Assembly (NCBI RefSeq): GCF_900113525.1
Contig: NZ_FOPP01000002.1
Location: forward strand, 434,001-498,000
Reading direction: 5' to 3'
DNA length: 64,000 nucleotides
Origin: Pedobacter insulae
GTDB taxonomy: Bacteria > Bacteroidota > Bacteroidia > Sphingobacteriales > Sphingobacteriaceae
Made by a program: the position numbers and the translations under genes. The notes under the pieces are model-generated. The model worked only from the letters and a program-made list of their open reading frames with translations, searched no databases and was not told the DNA's origin. Shown in pieces: positions 62,286 through 64,000 of this stretch (within the stretch, counting starts at the first letter, position 1; every line of letters begins with the position of its first letter).

Positions 62286-62393
62286 CCGTCATTGCGAGGC
62301 ACGAAGCAATCTAACGGCTAGATTGCTTCGTGCCTCGCAATGACGGACGAGAGACCACAATGACGGATGATAAGACCACAATGACGGACGACA
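62286..62393. repeat. Palindromic intergenic repeat, copy 6, with tandem echoes
   Basis: Perfect 28-bp arms at 62286-62313 and 62319-62346 (left arm begins CCGTCATTGCGAGGCACGAA) with a 5-base loop. The right end is then echoed twice: units at 62352-62372 and 62373-62393 (AGACCACAATGACGGA...), 21 bases each. The same CAATGACGG core sits at 62338, 62358 and 62379. Confidence 0.9.
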
Positions 62394-62455
62394 GATGAGA
62401 ATGAAGTAGAATTTTATGCCTAGCAGACTAATGACAACAACAAACGAATAATGAT

Positions 62456-64000
62456 ATGAAACGAATTTCTTACTTAAAACCTGCGCTTTTCCTACTAATT
62501 TCTGGCATGAGTTTTTGTGCAAATGCGCAGCAGACTGCACTTCAACCGTTTAAACCTTTTACTGCTGAGTTTTTAGAAGTGATGAAGCAAGCGAGTTCCC
62601 TTGATACGGCATTAAGAAATGTTGCGGCTAACAATAGTATCGTTCCATTTTGGCAACAAGATAAAACCTCGTTTTATTATAGAAAGAATTTGCCGGGAAG
62701 GAATTGGGAGTATGTCTATGTAAACCCACTTGCAGGAACAAAAAAGGTCGCATTCGACCACCACAAATTAGCACAGGTGCTGGGGGCAGCATCTGGGAAG
62801 AAACAAGAGGCCGCACGATTGAGGATAAGCGAAATGTTTTTCAATAAGAACGCCACAGTGTTAACTTTAAAAGCCGAGGGGGAGTGGTTTCAGGTCAATT
62901 TATCGAGCTATAATGCTACCCCAACTACGGATACAGTATATGCCAATTACAATAGAAGACCATCTTTTCAGGATAGAAGGGGACGTGGAAGGTTTGGCCC
63001 GAATTTGAAATCTCCCGATGGAAAAAAGGAAATTGCTTTTCAGGGAGGAAATTTATTTATAAAAGAGCTGTCGACCAATTTGCAAACACAATTAACAACG
63101 GATGGTACCGCTGAAAAGCCTTACGGATATGGCGTTTGGTCGCCCGATAGCAAAACCTTAGTAGCTTATAAAAGCAACCCTGTTAAAACCAAGGAAATTA
63201 GCTATATCCTTAGTTCAGTTCCAGGTACAACGAGGGGAGAATTAAAAACCAGACCTTATGCGCAACCGGGCGATGAATTTAGTTCTTATGAGCCTTTCGT
63301 TTTTCATATTGCCACAAAGAAACAGACGAAAGTTGAAACCGACATATTAGATTTAAATGGTCCTCCGCGAATTCAATGGAGAGAGGGGAACAATAGATAC
63401 TATACCTATGAGAAAACTGACCGTGGGCATCAGCGCTTTAGAATTATCGAAGTTGATACCCAAACGGGGAAAACGAGAAATGTAGTTGACGAGAAAACTA
63501 ACACTTTTATTTACCAGAACAGAGTATTTACCAGTTATTTGCCTAAAACAAATGAGATTATATGGACAAGTGAACAAGATGGATGGCAACATGTTTATTT
63601 GGTGAATGGTATAACGGGTAAACAGCATCAAATTACTAAGGGAAACTGGGTGGTGCGCAATGTCGATAGTGTCGATCAAGTTAAACGTCAGCTTTGGTTT
63701 AGAGCAAGCGGAGTAAATTCCAATGAAGATCCTTATTATATCCATTATTACCGCATTGGTTTTGATGGGAAGGGAATGTTAGATCTAACACCAGAAAAAG
63801 GAAATCATACGGTTACTTATACCCCTGATAAAAAATATTATATCGACACCTATTCTCAGGTTAATATTGCACCAGTGATGGAGTTCAGACGAGTTGCCGA
63901 CGGCAAGAAACTAATGGAAGTGGAGAGGGGCTCCGCAGCAGCGTACCTTGCAACCGGTGTTAAATTACCAGAACCCTTTATGGCAAAGGGAAGAGATGGT
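62456..64000 (+). CDS. Dipeptidyl-peptidase IV-like S9 protease (N-terminal part; 3' end outside window)
   Basis: The frame is open from the ATG at 62456 to the last base (515 codons). A signal peptide ends CANAQ (about residue 23). The visible part is the beta-propeller of S9B peptidases, with SPDGKKEIAFQGGNLFIKEL, YGVWSPDSKTLVAYK, RTEL-type and YLVNGITGKQHQITKGNW, and HTVTYTPDKKYYIDTYSQV near the edge. The catalytic alpha/beta-hydrolase domain with the Ser lies beyond the window, so activity cannot be checked. DPP-IV enzymes release X-Pro dipeptides from the N-terminus, which suits proline- and hydroxyproline-rich peptides. Confidence 0.88.
   Translation, partial: MKRISYLKPALFLLISGMSFCANAQQTALQPFKPFTAEFLEVMKQASSLDTALRNVAANNSIVPFWQQDKTSFYYRKNLPGRNWEYVYVNPLAGTKKVAFDHHKLAQVLGAASGKKQEAARLRISEMFFNKNATVLTLKAEGEWFQVNLSSYNATPTTDTVYANYNRRPSFQDRRGRGRFGPNLKSPDGKKEIAFQGGNLFIKELSTNLQTQLTTDGTAEKPYGYGVWSPDSKTLVAYKSNPVKTKEISYILSSVPGTTRGELKTRPYAQPGDEFSSYEPFVFHIATKKQTKVETDILDLNGPPRIQWREGNNRYYTYEKTDRGHQRFRIIEVDTQTGKTRNVVDEKTNTFIYQNRVFTSYLPKTNEIIWTSEQDGWQHVYLVNGITGKQHQITKGNWVVRNVDSVDQVKRQLWFRASGVNSNEDPYYIHYYRIGFDGKGMLDLTPEKGNHTVTYTPDKKYYIDTYSQVNIAPVMEFRRVADGKKLMEVERGSAAAYLATGVKLPEPFMAKGRDG

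Noticed and set aside
34993..62393. Possibility that the repeated CGTCATTGCGAG units form a CRISPR array
   Set aside because: The copies are kilobases apart, palindromic, and have no regularly spaced unique spacers or cas genes.
62289..62540. An 83-codon minus-strand frame over repeat copy 6
   Set aside because: It runs through the repeat and into the start of the DPP-IV gene on the other strand; no domain.
63353..63745. A 130-codon minus-strand frame
   Set aside because: It is antisense to the clear DPP-IV propeller coding sequence, with no start signal or recognised motif.

Overview
The window looks like a chromosomal segment of a polysaccharide-degrading Bacteroidota, most likely Sphingobacteriaceae (Pedobacter or a close relative). 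The evidence is an AT-rich genome, a SusC/SusD pair, many secreted carbohydrate-active enzymes, a FucP-type sugar permease, DUF6055 and DUF885 peptidases, and a GTCATTGCGAG-type palindromic repeat family between genes. I saw no tRNA, rRNA, transposase, phage gene or CRISPR array. Family names come from motif recognition only; no search was run.

Layout. (1) 1-7336, plus strand: the 3' end of a GH29 alpha-L-fucosidase, a beta-helix lyase-like protein, an alpha/beta hydrolase, a GH105 unsaturated-uronyl hydrolase, a SGNH esterase and a lipoprotein lyase carrying a beta/gamma-crystallin domain. This reads as a secreted kit for decorated, uronate-containing polysaccharide and ends in a terminator. 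(2) 7500-15026: a receiver protein; a minus-strand group (SemiSWEET, an unknown protein, a Rieske-FAD oxidoreductase); then a signalling group with a disordered protein, a PAS relic, a histidine kinase, a CheB-like protein and a NarL-type regulator; and a secreted DinB-like protein. (3) 15036-19618: a Gfo/Idh/MocA oxidoreductase divergent from a LamG-Ig-GH127 beta-L-arabinofuranosidase-like enzyme.

(4) 19881-38341, plus strand: a large polysaccharide utilisation locus with a GlcNAc-type permease, SusC/SusD, a CBM9-like protein, NagA, a NagB-like deaminase, a PhyH dioxygenase, a TIM-barrel isomerase, GH106, GH28, PL8 and GH88. (5) 38435-45707, minus strand: an operon-like run of SGNH esterase, a GH52-like enzyme, a hexuronate-type MFS transporter, a second PhyH dioxygenase and a LacI regulator. 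Blocks 4 and 5 suggest a polymer holding uronic acid and amino sugar (glycosaminoglycan-like), with rhamnose and galacturonate activities as well. Polymer is cut outside, taken up by SusCD, trimmed by GH88 and the other exo-enzymes, imported by the two MFS permeases and fed into NagA/NagB and uronate metabolism.

(6) 46149-64000: a DUF6055 metallopeptidase, then a complete trans-4-hydroxy-L-proline catabolic set (DHDPS-family deaminase, 2-oxoglutarate semialdehyde dehydrogenase, hydroxyproline epimerase, D-hydroxyproline dehydrogenase), a large unknown protein (DUF5695-like), a GH97, an AraC regulator, a DUF885 peptidase, an APC amino-acid permease and the 5' part of a dipeptidyl-peptidase IV. 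Together they suggest use of hydroxyproline-rich protein, either collagen/extracellular matrix or plant extensins and arabinogalactan proteins. The adjacent carbohydrate loci fit both readings.

The most unusual items are the GH52-like enzyme with both catalytic regions conserved, the lyase/beta-gamma-crystallin fusion, the PAS relic lying in frame with a kinase across a single TGA, two pairs of near-identical promoter elements that link separate parts of the locus, and perfect intergenic palindromes with 20-21 nt echoes.
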